Below are positions 48,850 to 59,165 of a DNA stretch of 64,000 nucleotides, in pieces (within the stretch, counting starts at the first letter, position 1; every line of letters starts with the position of its first letter). A program made the translations under genes and the position numbers. The notes beneath the pieces were generated by a model, which worked only from the letters and a program-made list of their open reading frames with translations, was not told the origin of the DNA and did no database searches. The stretch is from NCBI RefSeq assembly GCF_024347595.1, contig NZ_AP025507.1, positions 1,612,001 through 1,676,000 on the forward strand. Direction: 5' to 3'. The stretch is from Vibrio pomeroyi (lineage in GTDB: Bacteria; Pseudomonadota; Gammaproteobacteria; Enterobacterales; Vibrionaceae).

Positions 48850-49713
48850 CTATTGAACATGGTACTCATCAAAGATAAGTTCACCAATTTCATTAATCAC
48901 CGCGTCACGCTCTGGAATAGTTAGTTCTGTTTCTGTAAGAGAGATACTGATAATCAACGGGGCGCGGGTTTCACTCCACACGATAGCCGTAATAGCACGT
49001 GAGCCGTAAGCGCCCGCTCCTGATCTGTCGGCAATCTTCCAACCATCAGGCAGAATCGAACGAATCATCCCATCAGAGACTTTGTTATCCATCATCCAAT
49101 TATTTAACTGAACTCTAGACTCTTCTGATAGCACGTTGCCATACACCAATTCATTCAACGTTTTCACCATAGTTTTTGGTGTTGTGGTGTCACGTTCATC
49201 GCCCGGGCGAGCATGGTTCAAATCGGGTTCGATATGATCAAGACGTGTTTTGCTATCTCCCATGGAACGCAAAAACTCAGTTAACCCGTTAGGTCCACCA
49301 ATACTGCCTAACACTATATTAGCGGCCGTGTTGTCGCTCATTTCCATGGTGGCGGCACATGCATCTCTGAGTGAGATCTCTTTACCGACAAACGCTTTAG
49401 TCACAGGAGACCAAGCAATAAGCTCATCAGATTTAACCCCAACGTTAGACTCTAAATCTAATCCTTCATTCTCATGGTCATAAAGAAGATTCGCGCACGC
49501 TAAAGTTTTAAAGGTACTCATCATTGGAAAACGTTCGTCGCCCTTATAACTCCATGTTTGCTCAGTCGCGGAGTCATACACTGCGACACCAATTCGCTCC
49601 GAGACACGAGATTCGATTTGCGCAATAGATTTAGCCTCAAGGGAATGACTCAGTGATGACGCTGAGAAGAGAGCACTCAATAACATAAGAGCAAGTGAAG
49701 TGTACTTTTTCAT
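48850..49713 (-). CDS. Class A beta-lactamase, CARB (carbenicillinase) type
   Basis: 287 residues with a signal peptide. Active-site serine STFK at 66-69, SDN loop 126-128, omega-loop EPDLN (Glu162, Ambler 166) and the third motif RSG at 230-232 in place of KTG. The arginine at Ambler 234 is the hallmark of CARB/PSE enzymes. All catalytic residues are intact. It is expected to hydrolyse penicillins and carbenicillin. No integron, IS or transfer sign flanks it, so it looks like an intrinsic chromosomal gene. Confidence 0.92.
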   Translation of the reverse strand: MKKYTSLALMLLSALFSASSLSHSLEAKSIAQIESRVSERIGVAVYDSATEQTWSYKGDERFPMMSTFKTLACANLLYDHENEGLDLESNVGVKSDELIAWSPVTKAFVGKEISLRDACAATMEMSDNTAANIVLGSIGGPNGLTEFLRSMGDSKTRLDHIEPDLNHARPGDERDTTTPKTMVKTLNELVYGNVLSEESRVQLNNWMMDNKVSDGMIRSILPDGWKIADRSGAGAYGSRAITAIVWSETRAPLIISISLTETELTIPERDAVINEIGELIFDEYHVQ

Positions 49714-49906
49714 TGTTGAAACCTTTAAAAATCGATTGATGCATCGTAGATAAAAAGAAACGCGACGCCTTAAAAGCCTCGAACGGAGAGAATCTAAGCA
49801 GAAAGTGATTCCCTAATCTAGAGCTAATGAAAATAACTGACTAAACCCGAACAATATCTTCATATTTTAGATATCCTTAAAGGAGTGATTTCAATAGGAT
49901 TCAACC

Positions 49907-50968
49907 TTGAACAAACCAAACCAAATAACATTCTCAACGTTCAACCTTTTGAACTACCTCGAACCACCGAATGCTTATTATGATTTTGAGAACATCTACA
50001 GCTTCGAGGAGTGGCAGAAGAAACAAGGCTGGATGGCTGAAGCGATTGGTTCATTAGATTGTGATGTGATCGGCTTCCAAGAGATATTTAGCCCGCAGTC
50101 TTTAGAGCAGTTAATGAATGATCTGGGTTATCCGTACTTTGCGGTTGTCGATTGCCCACATGTTGAAGATGATTACCTGTACACCTCTCCTGTCGTTGGT
50201 ATCGCATCGCGTTACCCAATTGAAAATGTGCAGCCTGTGACACCGGATGCAGAGCTACTTTCAGCCTTCAACCTTAGCGACAAATTTTCATTCAACCGAA
50301 CACCGGTTCACGCGACCATTACGCTTCCTCACTTGGGCTCGACTGATTTTTACGTTGTACATTTCAAATCTCAGCGAGCAACCGAACCAAAAAATGACAC
50401 TCTAGATAACGCTGATAGAGCTAAAGCCTCGGAAACCTCAGACAACCAAAAGCCAAAAAGTGACACCTTGGTTAAGCTTCATCAGGAGCAACTTGGGTCT
50501 TGGTTATCTAGCGTTCAACGTGGTCTAGAAGCTCAAATGCTTCATCAATACATCACCAATCAACGCTACCAAACGGATCAACCTGTTGTGTTGATGGGCG
50601 ATTTTAACAAGCCCCTATTCAACGATGAGTTCAAAGGGCTGTTGAGCTATTCATTGAATCGAGATGAAGCGAGCAGACATTGGTTATCGCATTTTCGATT
50701 GAGAGACAGTTGGGATCTTTATCACCAGTTACACGAAGAAGACTTGCTCGAACAACGCAAACCAACCCATTACTACGGTGCTTCTGGTTCTGTGCTGGAT
50801 TACATATTGATGTCGAACGAGTTTGACTGCCAGAACTCCTCAAGTTTGATGGAAATATCAAAATACACCGTACTCGATCATCATCTGATTAACCCAAGCT
50901 TCGAAAACGACCAATTCAGTACCGATCATGCTGTCGTTTCTGTTACCGCTCATATCCGTGACGCCTAG
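49907..50968 (+). CDS. Endonuclease/exonuclease/phosphatase-family protein
   Basis: 353 residues of the EEP (DNase I-like) fold: TFNLLNY, GFQEIF (metal glutamate), LMGDFNKP (metal aspartate/asparagine) and TDHAVV (catalytic histidine) are all present. It cleaves a phosphodiester or phosphomonoester; the substrate is unknown. No signal peptide. A charged insertion lies around residues 160-190. Start TTG at 49907 with an AGGA site 7 bases upstream; no ATG suits better. Divergent from the beta-lactamase gene. Confidence 0.85.
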   Translation: MNKPNQITFSTFNLLNYLEPPNAYYDFENIYSFEEWQKKQGWMAEAIGSLDCDVIGFQEIFSPQSLEQLMNDLGYPYFAVVDCPHVEDDYLYTSPVVGIASRYPIENVQPVTPDAELLSAFNLSDKFSFNRTPVHATITLPHLGSTDFYVVHFKSQRATEPKNDTLDNADRAKASETSDNQKPKSDTLVKLHQEQLGSWLSSVQRGLEAQMLHQYITNQRYQTDQPVVLMGDFNKPLFNDEFKGLLSYSLNRDEASRHWLSHFRLRDSWDLYHQLHEEDLLEQRKPTHYYGASGSVLDYILMSNEFDCQNSSSLMEISKYTVLDHHLINPSFENDQFSTDHAVVSVTAHIRDA

Positions 50969-51016
50969 CGATTTTGTGACATTCTCACTCGAGATTCACC
51001 AACGATAAGCATTAAA

Positions 51017-51042
51017 AAAGCCGCAGTTCAAACTGCGGCTTT
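51017..51042. terminator. Bidirectional terminator
   Basis: A 12-bp stem AAAGCCGCAGTT/AACTGCGGCTTT with a two-base gap, flanked by A and T runs, between the EEP gene and the convergent outer-membrane protein gene. Confidence 0.8.
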
Positions 51043-51117
51043 CCACTTTAGCTAAACGGGTTGAGCCAACCGACGCCCCATTTAGAAACCGATTTACCGT
51101 TTAACAAAGTGTGAAAC

Positions 51118-51750
51118 TTAGAAGTTGTATGTTGCGCCAAGGTAGAACGAATCAAGTACTACGTCTTTCTCAACTTTTCTTTGGTTCCAGCTGTACCCCT
51201 CGTAAGTGTCTACCGTAAATGTATCCGCTTCGTAACCGAGTCTTAAACTAAATTCTGGGTGTTTTGTTGGTGTGTATTCAACACCAACACCCAAACGTAC
51301 GCCTGTACCTGTATCGTCGAAGTCTGCGCCAGAAGGACGTGAACCATCAGAGTTCTTCATATCTAAATCGATTGAAGATAAACCAATTGTACCAAATGGG
51401 CGCACGCCATTATCAAATGTGTAGCCAAGATTTGCAGCAGCCGAAAAGATTTGAGGAGTCCATGTAAAGCCGTCTCCGCTTCGTGGGAATTTAGCAACAA
51501 CATCACCGAAATCCGTGTACTGTAGTTCAAGTGATACAATACGGTTAAACCTGTAGCCTGCGATAAGTCGGTAAGTATTGTCTTCTGCTTTGAAAGTCAC
51601 AGGATCGTTATTTCCCGAAAATAGACCACCATCATCCACACCAGACGTACCGATTGCACCGCCTAGGTAAAAGCCACTGTCCGCTGCCATTACATTGTTT
51701 GCTGCCACTGCTGACATCATCGCGATGCTTAGAATAAATTTGTTGTTCAT
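51118..51750 (-). CDS. Outer-membrane beta-barrel protein
   Basis: 210 residues with a signal peptide (MNNKFILSIAMMSAVAANNVMA). The rest is an eight-stranded barrel of the OmpA/OmpW-like kind: alternating strands such as LIAGYRFNRIVSLELQYTDFG and a terminal FYLGATYNF with a C-terminal phenylalanine. Function is unknown. Divergent, 405 bases away, from a free-standing winged-helix gene. Confidence 0.82.
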   Translation of the reverse strand: MNNKFILSIAMMSAVAANNVMAADSGFYLGGAIGTSGVDDGGLFSGNNDPVTFKAEDNTYRLIAGYRFNRIVSLELQYTDFGDVVAKFPRSGDGFTWTPQIFSAAANLGYTFDNGVRPFGTIGLSSIDLDMKNSDGSRPSGADFDDTGTGVRLGVGVEYTPTKHPEFSLRLGYEADTFTVDTYEGYSWNQRKVEKDVVLDSFYLGATYNF

Positions 51751-52155
51751 TACTGCTTGACCTTACTTATTGCAAATCAAGATTGTCACGCCTTCCTCTG
51801 CTGCACAATCTTGTTAGAGTTATCCGACACCCCGTCGAATTCGCAAGCAGGTTAAGCTCACAGAAAACAAAAAAATAAATAAAAATGTAATCACTTTGTC
51901 ATTTCAAACAACACAATCAGTAATAACCAAATAAGCACCTGAATAATAAAGAAATAAAAACAGGTCTTTTCTAGATAAAACCTTCCACTCAATTTTCAAA
52001 CCATCCCATTTTTAGATTTTCCTCGCGCAGACTTACGAACGCTTACTTTCAAGAGTGGTGTTATTTCGCATAATCCGCGCGCTTTGAATCACTAGCACAC
52101 CTAACGAACTACCCGATCAATCTCCACCATTCAAAATAAGACGAACAGAAACACG
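51751..52155. other. Divergent intergenic region
   Basis: About 405 AT-rich bases between the outer-membrane gene and the winged-helix gene. I see no clear operator palindrome or RNA gene. A leader or small RNA for the porin-like gene is possible but not shown. Confidence 0.3.
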
Positions 52156-52470
52156 ATGAACCAAACCATAAACCTCAACGGCTTAATCCTTGATATCGAC
52201 GCTCGAACTATCACCAACCCACAGGGAAACAAAATAACGTTGCGCCCTCACCTTTTGGCGGTGCTCTGCTTACTGCTAGAGAATGTTGGAAAGCCCATTT
52301 CGAGAGAACACATCGTAGATATCTGTTGGGACGGAGAACTCTCGTCACCTCACGCTCTGGCTAATGTGGTTTATAACCTTCGTAATGTCTTTGCGCGATT
52401 AAGAACCCCAAACATCCAAATAGTTACCATCAACAAGTTTGGCTATGCGTTATCGGTTGAGCCCACTTAA
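52156..52470 (+). CDS. Free-standing OmpR/ToxR-type winged-helix protein
   Basis: 104 residues consisting only of the Trans_reg_C winged helix: LTLRPHLLAVLCLLLENVGKPISREHIVD and the recognition helix/wing HALANVVYNLRNVFAR...INKFGYAL. No receiver domain, membrane helix or periplasmic domain, so it is a ToxR/CadC-like DNA-binding domain without a visible sensor. The ribosome site is weak. It may control the divergent barrel-protein gene; that is inference. Confidence 0.75.
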   Translation: MNQTINLNGLILDIDARTITNPQGNKITLRPHLLAVLCLLLENVGKPISREHIVDICWDGELSSPHALANVVYNLRNVFARLRTPNIQIVTINKFGYALSVEPT

Positions 52471-52619
52471 TTAGCTAGAATTGGGGATTAGGAAACGCCA
52501 GATTTAAACAACACTGTGCGAGTAACGCGTCGCAACCATCCCCACTTTCAATTCAATCTTGTGTTCGACGAATCCCCCTTGTAGTCCTCAGTTTTGTTCG
52601 TATTTATGCAATCAATGTC

Positions 52620-52635
52620 GGTGACTGAGATCACC
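52620..52635 (+). promoter_or_regulatory. Probable CRP site of the ribose operon
   Basis: GGTGACTGAGATCACC has the half sites GGTGA/TCACC with a six-base spacer, close to the CRP consensus. It lies 12 bases before RbsR operator 1 and fits activation by cAMP-CRP. Confidence 0.6.
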
Positions 52636-52647
52636 AAAAAACACCCC

Positions 52648-52663
52648 ATCGAAACGTTTCGAT
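52648..52663. promoter_or_regulatory. RbsR operator 1
   Basis: A perfect 16-bp palindrome ATCGAAACGTTTCGAT, of the GAAACGTTTC kind bound by RbsR and relatives. 151 bases before the rbsD ATG. Confidence 0.85.
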
Positions 52664-52725
52664 GATCGTTATCACACTCTAAGAAAGTGAATAGTGCAAA
52701 TGATAAATCAGACACTATTATCACT

Positions 52726-52741
52726 ATCGAAACGTTTCGAT
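52726..52741. promoter_or_regulatory. RbsR operator 2
   Basis: The same 16-bp palindrome as operator 1, 78 bases further on (centre to centre). Two sites at this spacing would allow repression by a looped or paired complex. Confidence 0.85.
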
Positions 52742-52798
52742 GGCTTTTTCTTGAGTTGTTCTCAACCCATCAAACGTTATTTTTCGATAGGTCGTGAT

Positions 52799-53218
52799 AT
52801 GAAAAAAAGTACTCTAATAAACTCTGAACTCTCTTACCTAGTGGCGACTCTTGGCCACACAGATGAAATCACGATTTGTGACGCAGGCTTGCCGATTCCG
52901 GATCATGTAACTCGTATTGATCTTGCTTTGACTCACGGTGTGCCGAGCTTCGCCCAAACAGTGAAAACCATGCTTGATGAGTCTCAAATTGAAGGCGTTG
53001 TGATTGCAGAAGAATTCGCGGAAGTCAGCCCTGAACATCACGCAGCGCTGATTGATCAAATCAAAACGGAAGAAGCGCGTTGTGGCAAACCACTTTCGAT
53101 TACTTACATCACTCATGAAGAGTTTAAGCAGCGTACACATGATAGCCGCGCTGTGATTCGTACAGGTGAATGCACGCCTTACGCGAATGTCATTTTCCAA
53201 GCTGGCGTAACCTTTTAA
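52799..53218 (+). CDS. rbsD: D-ribose pyranase
   Basis: 139 residues, the standard RbsD length, starting at ATG 52799; a longer frame from 52694 runs through operator 2 and is not the gene. RbsD converts the pyranose to the furanose form of ribose. The catalytic histidine is in [14 protein letters not shown] and the [11 protein letters not shown] segment is typical. First gene of rbsDACBKR. Confidence 0.93.
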   Translation: MKKSTLINSELSYLVATLGHTDEITICDAGLPIPDHVTRIDLALTHGVPSFAQTVKTMLDESQIEGVVIAEEFAEVSPEHHAALIDQIKTEEARCGKPLSITYITHEEFKQRTHDSRAVIRTGECTPYANVIFQAGVTF

Positions 53219-53312
53219 CTTAAGTAAAACGCACGACAGCTCAGTGTCACCACTGAAAAACATACATATACAGAACAATCAAATACAACTGGCCCCGAGT
53301 AAAGGAACCGAC

Positions 53313-54818
53313 ATGACTCAAGCCATTTTAGAACTTAGCTCAATTGAGAAAGCCTTCCCTGGTGTGAAAGCACTGGATAAGGCAAGCCTCAACGTTTACC
53401 CGGGACGCGTAATGGCGTTAATGGGCGAAAACGGTGCAGGTAAATCAACCCTCATGAAAGTGCTGACAGGTATTTATCACTTGGACGGCGGTACTATCGC
53501 CTACCAAGGAAAGCCTGCTGCATTCAAAGGGCCGCGTGATTCTCAACAAGCAGGCATTAGTATCATTCACCAAGAATTGAACCTAATCCCTGAGTTAACC
53601 ATCGCCGAGAACATCTTCTTAGGTCGTGAAATCACGGGCACCATGGGTCGCATCTTGTGGAACGAGATGTACCAAGAAGCAGACAAGCTACTTAAGCGCT
53701 TAAACGTAAAACACAGCTCTAAAACACCTCTAAGTCAGCTAAGTCTTGGTGAGCAACAAATGGTAGAGATCGCGAAAGCCCTATCGTTTGAATCTAAGGT
53801 CATCATCATGGATGAGCCGACGGATGCGCTAACCGATACTGAAACTGAGTCTCTGTTTAAAGTGATTAACGAACTGCGTGATGAAGGCTGCGGCATTGTT
53901 TACATCTCTCACCGTTTAAAAGAGATCTTTGAGATTTGTGACGACATCACCGTGCTTCGTGACGGTAAATTCATTGGTCAATGTGAAGTAAAAGACACCG
54001 ATGAAGATGGCCTAATCGAAATGATGGTTGGTCGTAAATTGGATGAGCAATACCCAAGAATCCACTCTGGCTTTGGCGAGACTTGCCTTGAAGTGATTGG
54101 CTTGACTGGCTCTGGCGTTCATGACGTGAGCTTTACTCTAAAGCGTGGCGAAATCCTTGGTGTATCTGGCCTGATGGGCGCTGGCCGTACTGAATTAATG
54201 AAAGTGATTTACGGTGCCCTTCCAAGTGAGCGCGGCGTTATCAACCTAGAAAACAAAACCATTAACCCAGTAAGCCCGAAAGATGGTCTTGCTAATGGTA
54301 TTGCTTACATCTCTGAAGACCGTAAAGGCGATGGCTTGGTGCTTGGGCTTTCAGTGAAAGAGAACATGTCTCTGTGTTCACTGGATCTACTGACTAAGAG
54401 CGGCCAAATCCAACACAAAGACGAAGTGATCGCAGTGGATGACTTCATCAAGCTATTCAACATCAAAACCCCTACTCGCGAGCAAATCATCGGCAACCTT
54501 TCTGGTGGTAACCAACAGAAAGTCGCTATCGCTAAAGGCTTGATGACAAAACCAAAAGTACTGATTCTCGACGAACCAACCCGTGGTGTCGATGTCGGTG
54601 CTAAGAAAGAAATTTACCAACTCATTAATAAATTTAAAGCCGACGGCATGAGCATCATTTTGGTGTCCTCTGAAATGCCAGAAGTATTAGGAATGAGTGA
54701 CCGCATCATGGTGATGCATGAAGGCCGTGTAAGCGGTGAATTTGATGCTAAAGAAGCAAACCAAGAATTATTACTGGCGTGTGCGGTCGGTAAAAAGATC
54801 AACGAGGACGCAGCATGA
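53313..54818 (+). CDS. rbsA: Ribose ABC transporter ATP-binding protein
   Basis: 501 residues, exactly the E. coli length, from ATG 53313 with AAAGGA upstream. Two ABC cassettes: the first with GENGAGKS and LSLGEQQM, the second with the degenerate Walker A (LMGAGRTE) normal for sugar importers and LSGGNQQK. Overlaps rbsC by four bases. Confidence 0.94.
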   Translation: MTQAILELSSIEKAFPGVKALDKASLNVYPGRVMALMGENGAGKSTLMKVLTGIYHLDGGTIAYQGKPAAFKGPRDSQQAGISIIHQELNLIPELTIAENIFLGREITGTMGRILWNEMYQEADKLLKRLNVKHSSKTPLSQLSLGEQQMVEIAKALSFESKVIIMDEPTDALTDTETESLFKVINELRDEGCGIVYISHRLKEIFEICDDITVLRDGKFIGQCEVKDTDEDGLIEMMVGRKLDEQYPRIHSGFGETCLEVIGLTGSGVHDVSFTLKRGEILGVSGLMGAGRTELMKVIYGALPSERGVINLENKTINPVSPKDGLANGIAYISEDRKGDGLVLGLSVKENMSLCSLDLLTKSGQIQHKDEVIAVDDFIKLFNIKTPTREQIIGNLSGGNQQKVAIAKGLMTKPKVLILDEPTRGVDVGAKKEIYQLINKFKADGMSIILVSSEMPEVLGMSDRIMVMHEGRVSGEFDAKEANQELLLACAVGKKINEDAA

Positions 54819-55807
54819 GTACTAAAACCATGAGCAAAACAACTGAAACTGAAGCGCCAAAGAAGAAACCGTTAATCAGCAAAGAGTGGCTGATTGATCA
54901 AAAGTCATTGATTGCTTTGATCTTCTTGATTGTTGTCGTTTCTTTCTTAAACCCGAACTTCTTTACTGTCGACAACATCCTAAACATTCTGCGTCAAACC
55001 TCGGTTAACGCAATCATCGCTGTGGGTATGACTCTGGTTATCTTAACCGCTGGTATCGACTTGAGTGTCGGGTCTGTACTGGCGCTTTGTGGTGCGTTCG
55101 CAGCCAGCATGATTGGCATGGAAATCCCTGTGATGATCGCAGTACCAACCGCTCTTGTAGCTGGCGCAGCATTAGGTGCTATCAGTGGTGTGATTATCGC
55201 TAAGGGTAAGGTTCAAGCCTTCATCGCAACGCTTGTCACCATGACACTACTTCGTGGTGTAACCATGGTTTACACCGATGGTCGTCCTATCTCAACAGGC
55301 TTCACCGACACAGCAGACGCATTCGCTTGGTTCGGTACAGGCTACGCAATGGGCATCCCAGTTCCAGTATGGATCATGGTCGTGGTATTCGCAGCGGTAT
55401 GGTACCTACTTAACCACACACGCTTTGGTCGTTACGTTTACGCACTGGGCGGCAACGAATCAGCAACTCGCCTATCAGGCATCGACGTAGACAAAGTAAA
55501 AATCGGTGTTTACGCAATCTGTGGTCTGTTAGCAGCGGTTGCAGGCATCATCGTGGCATCTCGTTTGTCATCGGCTCAACCAACCGCAGGTATGGGTTAT
55601 GAGCTAGACGCTATCGCAGCCGTGGTTCTTGGCGGAACAAGCTTAGCGGGCGGTCGTGGCCGCATCATGGGCACATTGATTGGTGCATTGATTATCGGCT
55701 TCCTAAACAACGCCCTAAACCTACTAGACGTATCTTCTTACTACCAGATGATTGCAAAAGCAGTGGTTATTCTTCTGGCAGTATTGGTCGACAACAAAAA
55801 CAAATAA
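54815..55807 (+). CDS. rbsC: Ribose ABC transporter permease
   Basis: 330 residues, about 10 membrane helices, normal RbsC length. [10 protein letters not shown] and [20 protein letters not shown] are the usual signatures. A short charged N-terminal tail ([11 protein letters not shown]) precedes the first helix. Confidence 0.94.
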   Translation: MSTKTMSKTTETEAPKKKPLISKEWLIDQKSLIALIFLIVVVSFLNPNFFTVDNILNILRQTSVNAIIAVGMTLVILTAGIDLSVGSVLALCGAFAASMIGMEIPVMIAVPTALVAGAALGAISGVIIAKGKVQAFIATLVTMTLLRGVTMVYTDGRPISTGFTDTADAFAWFGTGYAMGIPVPVWIMVVVFAAVWYLLNHTRFGRYVYALGGNESATRLSGIDVDKVKIGVYAICGLLAAVAGIIVASRLSSAQPTAGMGYELDAIAAVVLGGTSLAGGRGRIMGTLIGALIIGFLNNALNLLDVSSYYQMIAKAVVILLAVLVDNKNK

Positions 55808-55934
55808 AACCTATTCACACTCTAGGTTAATACAAGTAACACCCTGTTTTACCTTTAAATATTAGAATCTATAAATAATGTAACAACGAGCTAGGACTCA
55901 CCTCCTAGTTCACCCTACACAAAGGACTTACACC

Positions 55935-56813
55935 ATGAAAAAATTAGCGACTCTTATTTCTGCTGCTCTTCTTTCTACAACGGTATCTGTGTCTGCACAG
56001 GCTCAAGATACAATGGCAATCGTTCTGTCTACATTGAACAACCCATTCTTTGTAACCATGAAAGATGGCGCAGAAGCGAAAGCTGAAGAGCTAGGCTACA
56101 AGCTTATCGTTCTGGATTCTCAAAACGACCCAAGCAAAGAGCTGTCGAACATTGAAGATCTAACCATTCGTGGTGTTAAGGCAATCCTGATCAACCCAAC
56201 AGATTCAGATGCTGTGTCTAACGCGATTCGCATGGCTAACCGTTCAAACATCCCAGTACTAACACTAGACCGTGGCGCAAGCCGTGGTGACGTAGTGAGC
56301 CACATCGCTTCTGATAACGTAATCGGTGGTGAAATGGCAGGTCACTTCATCATGGAAAAAGTGGGCGAAAAAGCGAAAGTAATCCAACTTGAAGGTATTG
56401 CTGGTACCTCTGCAGCTCGTGAACGTGGTGAAGGCTTCATGAACGCAGTAAACGGCAGCGACCTTGAGCTTCTTGCAAGCCAACCTGCTGATTTCGACCG
56501 TACTAAAGGTCTGAACGTAATGGAAAACTTACTTGCAGCTAACCCAGATGTACAAGCAGTATTCGCTCAGAACGATGAAATGGCACTAGGTGCACTTCGC
56601 GCAGTTCAAGCTTCAGGTAAAGAAGTGATGATCGTTGGCTTTGATGGCACAGACGACGGCATCGCAGCAGTTAACCGTGGCCTACTTGGCGCTACAGTAG
56701 CACAACAACCTGACCTAATCGGTTCTCTAGGTATTGAAATGGCAGACAAAGTACTGAAAGGCGAAACAGTTGACGTGTACGTACCAGTACCTCTAAAAAT
56801 CATCGCTAAGTAA
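55935..56813 (+). CDS. rbsB: Ribose-binding periplasmic protein
   Basis: 292 residues with a signal peptide (about 1-23). [32 protein letters not shown] and GFDGTDDG are typical RbsB segments that hold the ribose-contacting residues. AAAGGA ribosome site. A 127-base gap after rbsC may balance the high level needed for a binding protein. Confidence 0.94.
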   Translation: MKKLATLISAALLSTTVSVSAQAQDTMAIVLSTLNNPFFVTMKDGAEAKAEELGYKLIVLDSQNDPSKELSNIEDLTIRGVKAILINPTDSDAVSNAIRMANRSNIPVLTLDRGASRGDVVSHIASDNVIGGEMAGHFIMEKVGEKAKVIQLEGIAGTSAARERGEGFMNAVNGSDLELLASQPADFDRTKGLNVMENLLAANPDVQAVFAQNDEMALGALRAVQASGKEVMIVGFDGTDDGIAAVNRGLLGATVAQQPDLIGSLGIEMADKVLKGETVDVYVPVPLKIIAK

Positions 56814-56835
56814 TAGTTACTAGGTAACGCGATAT

Positions 56836-56865
56836 AAAGCAGGGAGTCCCCTATCTCCCTGCTTT
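56836..56865 (+). terminator. Partial terminator between rbsB and rbsK
   Basis: Stem AAAGCAGGGAG/CTCCCTGCTTT with an eight-base loop and only a short T run. It probably lowers rbsKR relative to rbsDACB. Confidence 0.65.
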
Positions 56866-57027
56866 GATTAACTCATTAGCTCACTGACTCAAACAAAAAG
56901 CAAAACCCGACAGTGCATCGCTGTTTCTCATAAGCCGCTAACAAGGCGTGCAATTTACGTAACGAGAATTAACGTAATGAGAAAGACCCATGCATTTTCA
57001 AATACGATATATCATAAGGCTCGTATC

Positions 57028-57954
57028 ATGACTCAACTGATTGTTTTAGGTAGCGTTAACGCTGACCACGTACTGCAAGTTCCTTCGTTCCCTCGTCCGG
57101 GGGAAACCTTGATTGGCGGTAACTATCAGGTCATCCCTGGCGGTAAAGGCGCAAACCAAGCAGTAGCTGCTGCGCGATTAAACGCAGATATCGGCTTTAT
57201 TGCCTGTGTCGGTGACGACCCATTTGGTATCAACATTCGTCAAGACTTCGCTAAAGACGGCATCAACATCGACAGTGTTATCGTGGCAGACAACACACCG
57301 ACTGGCATCGCGATGATCCAAGTATCAGCAGCGGGTGAAAACAGCATTTGTCTTTCTCCAGAAGCGAACAACAAGCTGACTTGCGATCAAATCGAACCAC
57401 ATCTAGAAAAGATTCGCGGAGCTAAGTACCTGCTGACTCAACTTGAAACGCCAATTGAAGGCATTGAGTACGCAGCAAAAACCGCAAAAGAGAGCGGAAC
57501 TCGCGTGATTCTAAACCCTGCCCCTGCTCGCCCACTATCGGACACCTTATTAGCTTGTGTTGATGTGATTACACCAAACGAAACCGAAGCAGAAGTACTG
57601 ACAGGCGTTACCGTAACCGACAGCGCATCTGCTCATCAGGCGGCTTTGGCTCTGCACACTAAAGGCATCGAGACTGTGATGATCACACTTGGCGCGAAGG
57701 GTGTATGGGTGAGTACAAACGGTGAAGGTGAGTTAATCGCTGGCTTCCGAGTTGAAGCAACAGACACAACTGCGGCGGGTGATACCTTCAACGGCGCATT
57801 AGTGACAGGCTTACTTGAGGACATGCCATTAGAACGCGCAATTAAGTTTGCTCACGCCGCAGCTGCAATTTCAGTGACTCGCTTTGGTGCTCAAACCTCT
57901 ATTCCAAGCCGAGCAGAAACCGATGCGTTTTTAGCAGAGCAACTGTCTTCTTAG
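57028..57954 (+). CDS. rbsK: Ribokinase
   Basis: 308 residues of the PfkB family from ATG 57028; an earlier ATG at 56977 adds 17 residues not in the family. GGKGANQAVAAARL and the C-terminal DTTAAGDTFNGAL motif (catalytic Asp) are intact. Phosphorylates ribose to ribose 5-phosphate. Confidence 0.94.
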   Translation: MTQLIVLGSVNADHVLQVPSFPRPGETLIGGNYQVIPGGKGANQAVAAARLNADIGFIACVGDDPFGINIRQDFAKDGINIDSVIVADNTPTGIAMIQVSAAGENSICLSPEANNKLTCDQIEPHLEKIRGAKYLLTQLETPIEGIEYAAKTAKESGTRVILNPAPARPLSDTLLACVDVITPNETEAEVLTGVTVTDSASAHQAALALHTKGIETVMITLGAKGVWVSTNGEGELIAGFRVEATDTTAAGDTFNGALVTGLLEDMPLERAIKFAHAAAAISVTRFGAQTSIPSRAETDAFLAEQLSS

Positions 57955-58067
57955 TTGATTTTTAACGGTTAACCTTAAGATTCGTTAACAACAAATTACA
58001 AGCATAAGCCCCTGTTTTCAGGCAGAATATCGCGCAACGTGGCAAGTTACTCCCACAAGGATTTTTT

Positions 58068-59069
58068 ATGGCAACAATGAAAGACATCGCTCGGCTTGCA
58101 AAGGTTTCGACTTCTACCGTAAGCCATGTGATTAACAAGTCACGTTTTGTCAGTGAAGAGATAGCTGAGCGTGTTAACAATGCGGCTAAAGAATTGAACT
58201 ACGCACCGTCTGCATTGGCTCGTAGCTTGAAAATGAAGCAAACCAAAACCCTTGGGATGCTGGTGACGACCTCTACTAACCCATTCTTTGGAGAAGTAGT
58301 AAAAGGCGTTGAGCGTCGTTGCTACGAAAAAGGTTACAACCTGATTTTGTGTAACACCGAGGGCGACAGCGAACGCATGAAGTCATCTATCGATACTTTG
58401 CTGCAAAAGCGTGTCGATGGCTTAATGCTGATGTGTTCTACCCTTGAAGGCGAACATATCGATGTGTTTGAACGTTACCCAGAGCTGCCTGTTGTGGTGA
58501 TGGACTGGGGCCCAATGTTGTTTGCGAGCGATAAGATTCAAGACAACTCGCATCAAGGTGGCTACATGGCGACCAAGCACTTGATAGATAACGGGCACTC
58601 TCAGATTGGTTGTATTACAGGCCCACTTCATCGCAATCAAGCCTCGTCTCGTTATCAAGGTTTCAAGCAAGCGATGGAAGAAGCGAATTTAGAGATCAAC
58701 CCAAACTGGATTGTAGAATCTAACTTCGAATGTGATGGCGGTTTTGATTCTTACCAAACACTGAAAGCGCGTGGTGGAATGCCAAGTGCACTATTTGTGA
58801 GTAATGACATGATGGCTATGGGCGTGATTCACGCAGCGGCTCAAGATGGTACTTCGATTCCGAATGACCTATCTATCATTGGCTACGATGACATCCACCT
58901 GTCTAAATACATGACACCTGCGTTAAGCACTGTCCACCAGCCAAAACACCGTTTAGGCAAAGCGGCTGTCGATACATTGCTAAGCAGATTACAAACACCA
59001 GACGCTTACCCGCAGGTGGTTGAGTTAGAGCCAACATTAGTTGAACGAAGCAGCGTAAAAGCCATTTAA
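58068..59069 (+). CDS. rbsR: Ribose operon repressor
   Basis: 333 residues, LacI family. Complete headpiece ATMKDIARLAKVSTSTVSHVINKSRFVS and hinge, then the ribose-binding-type domain. AAGGA ribosome site. Closes the rbs operon as in E. coli and should bind the two palindromes upstream of rbsD. Confidence 0.93.
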   Translation: MATMKDIARLAKVSTSTVSHVINKSRFVSEEIAERVNNAAKELNYAPSALARSLKMKQTKTLGMLVTTSTNPFFGEVVKGVERRCYEKGYNLILCNTEGDSERMKSSIDTLLQKRVDGLMLMCSTLEGEHIDVFERYPELPVVVMDWGPMLFASDKIQDNSHQGGYMATKHLIDNGHSQIGCITGPLHRNQASSRYQGFKQAMEEANLEINPNWIVESNFECDGGFDSYQTLKARGGMPSALFVSNDMMAMGVIHAAAQDGTSIPNDLSIIGYDDIHLSKYMTPALSTVHQPKHRLGKAAVDTLLSRLQTPDAYPQVVELEPTLVERSSVKAI

Positions 59070-59108
59070 AGTGCCTTCTTACACATCTAAAAACAGATCA
59101 AAACAACA

Positions 59109-59139
59109 AAGGGCAAGGTTAAATAACCTTGCCCTTTTC
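59109..59139. terminator. Terminator of the rbs operon
   Basis: The inverted repeat AAAGGGCAAGGTTA/TAACCTTGCCCTTT followed by TTC, between rbsR and the convergent carbon-nitrogen hydrolase gene. Confidence 0.8.
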
Positions 59140-59165
59140 GATCCTAATACGCTTCACTTATCTAC

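Noticed and set aside
48838..48851. ACACGCCCTAAC sequence matching the end of the MITE-like element
   Set aside because: Only 12 bases match and no second terminus is found nearby; it could be chance or an old remnant.
52838..53278. 146-codon frame opposite rbsD
   Set aside because: Overlaps a standard RbsD gene and has no supporting features.
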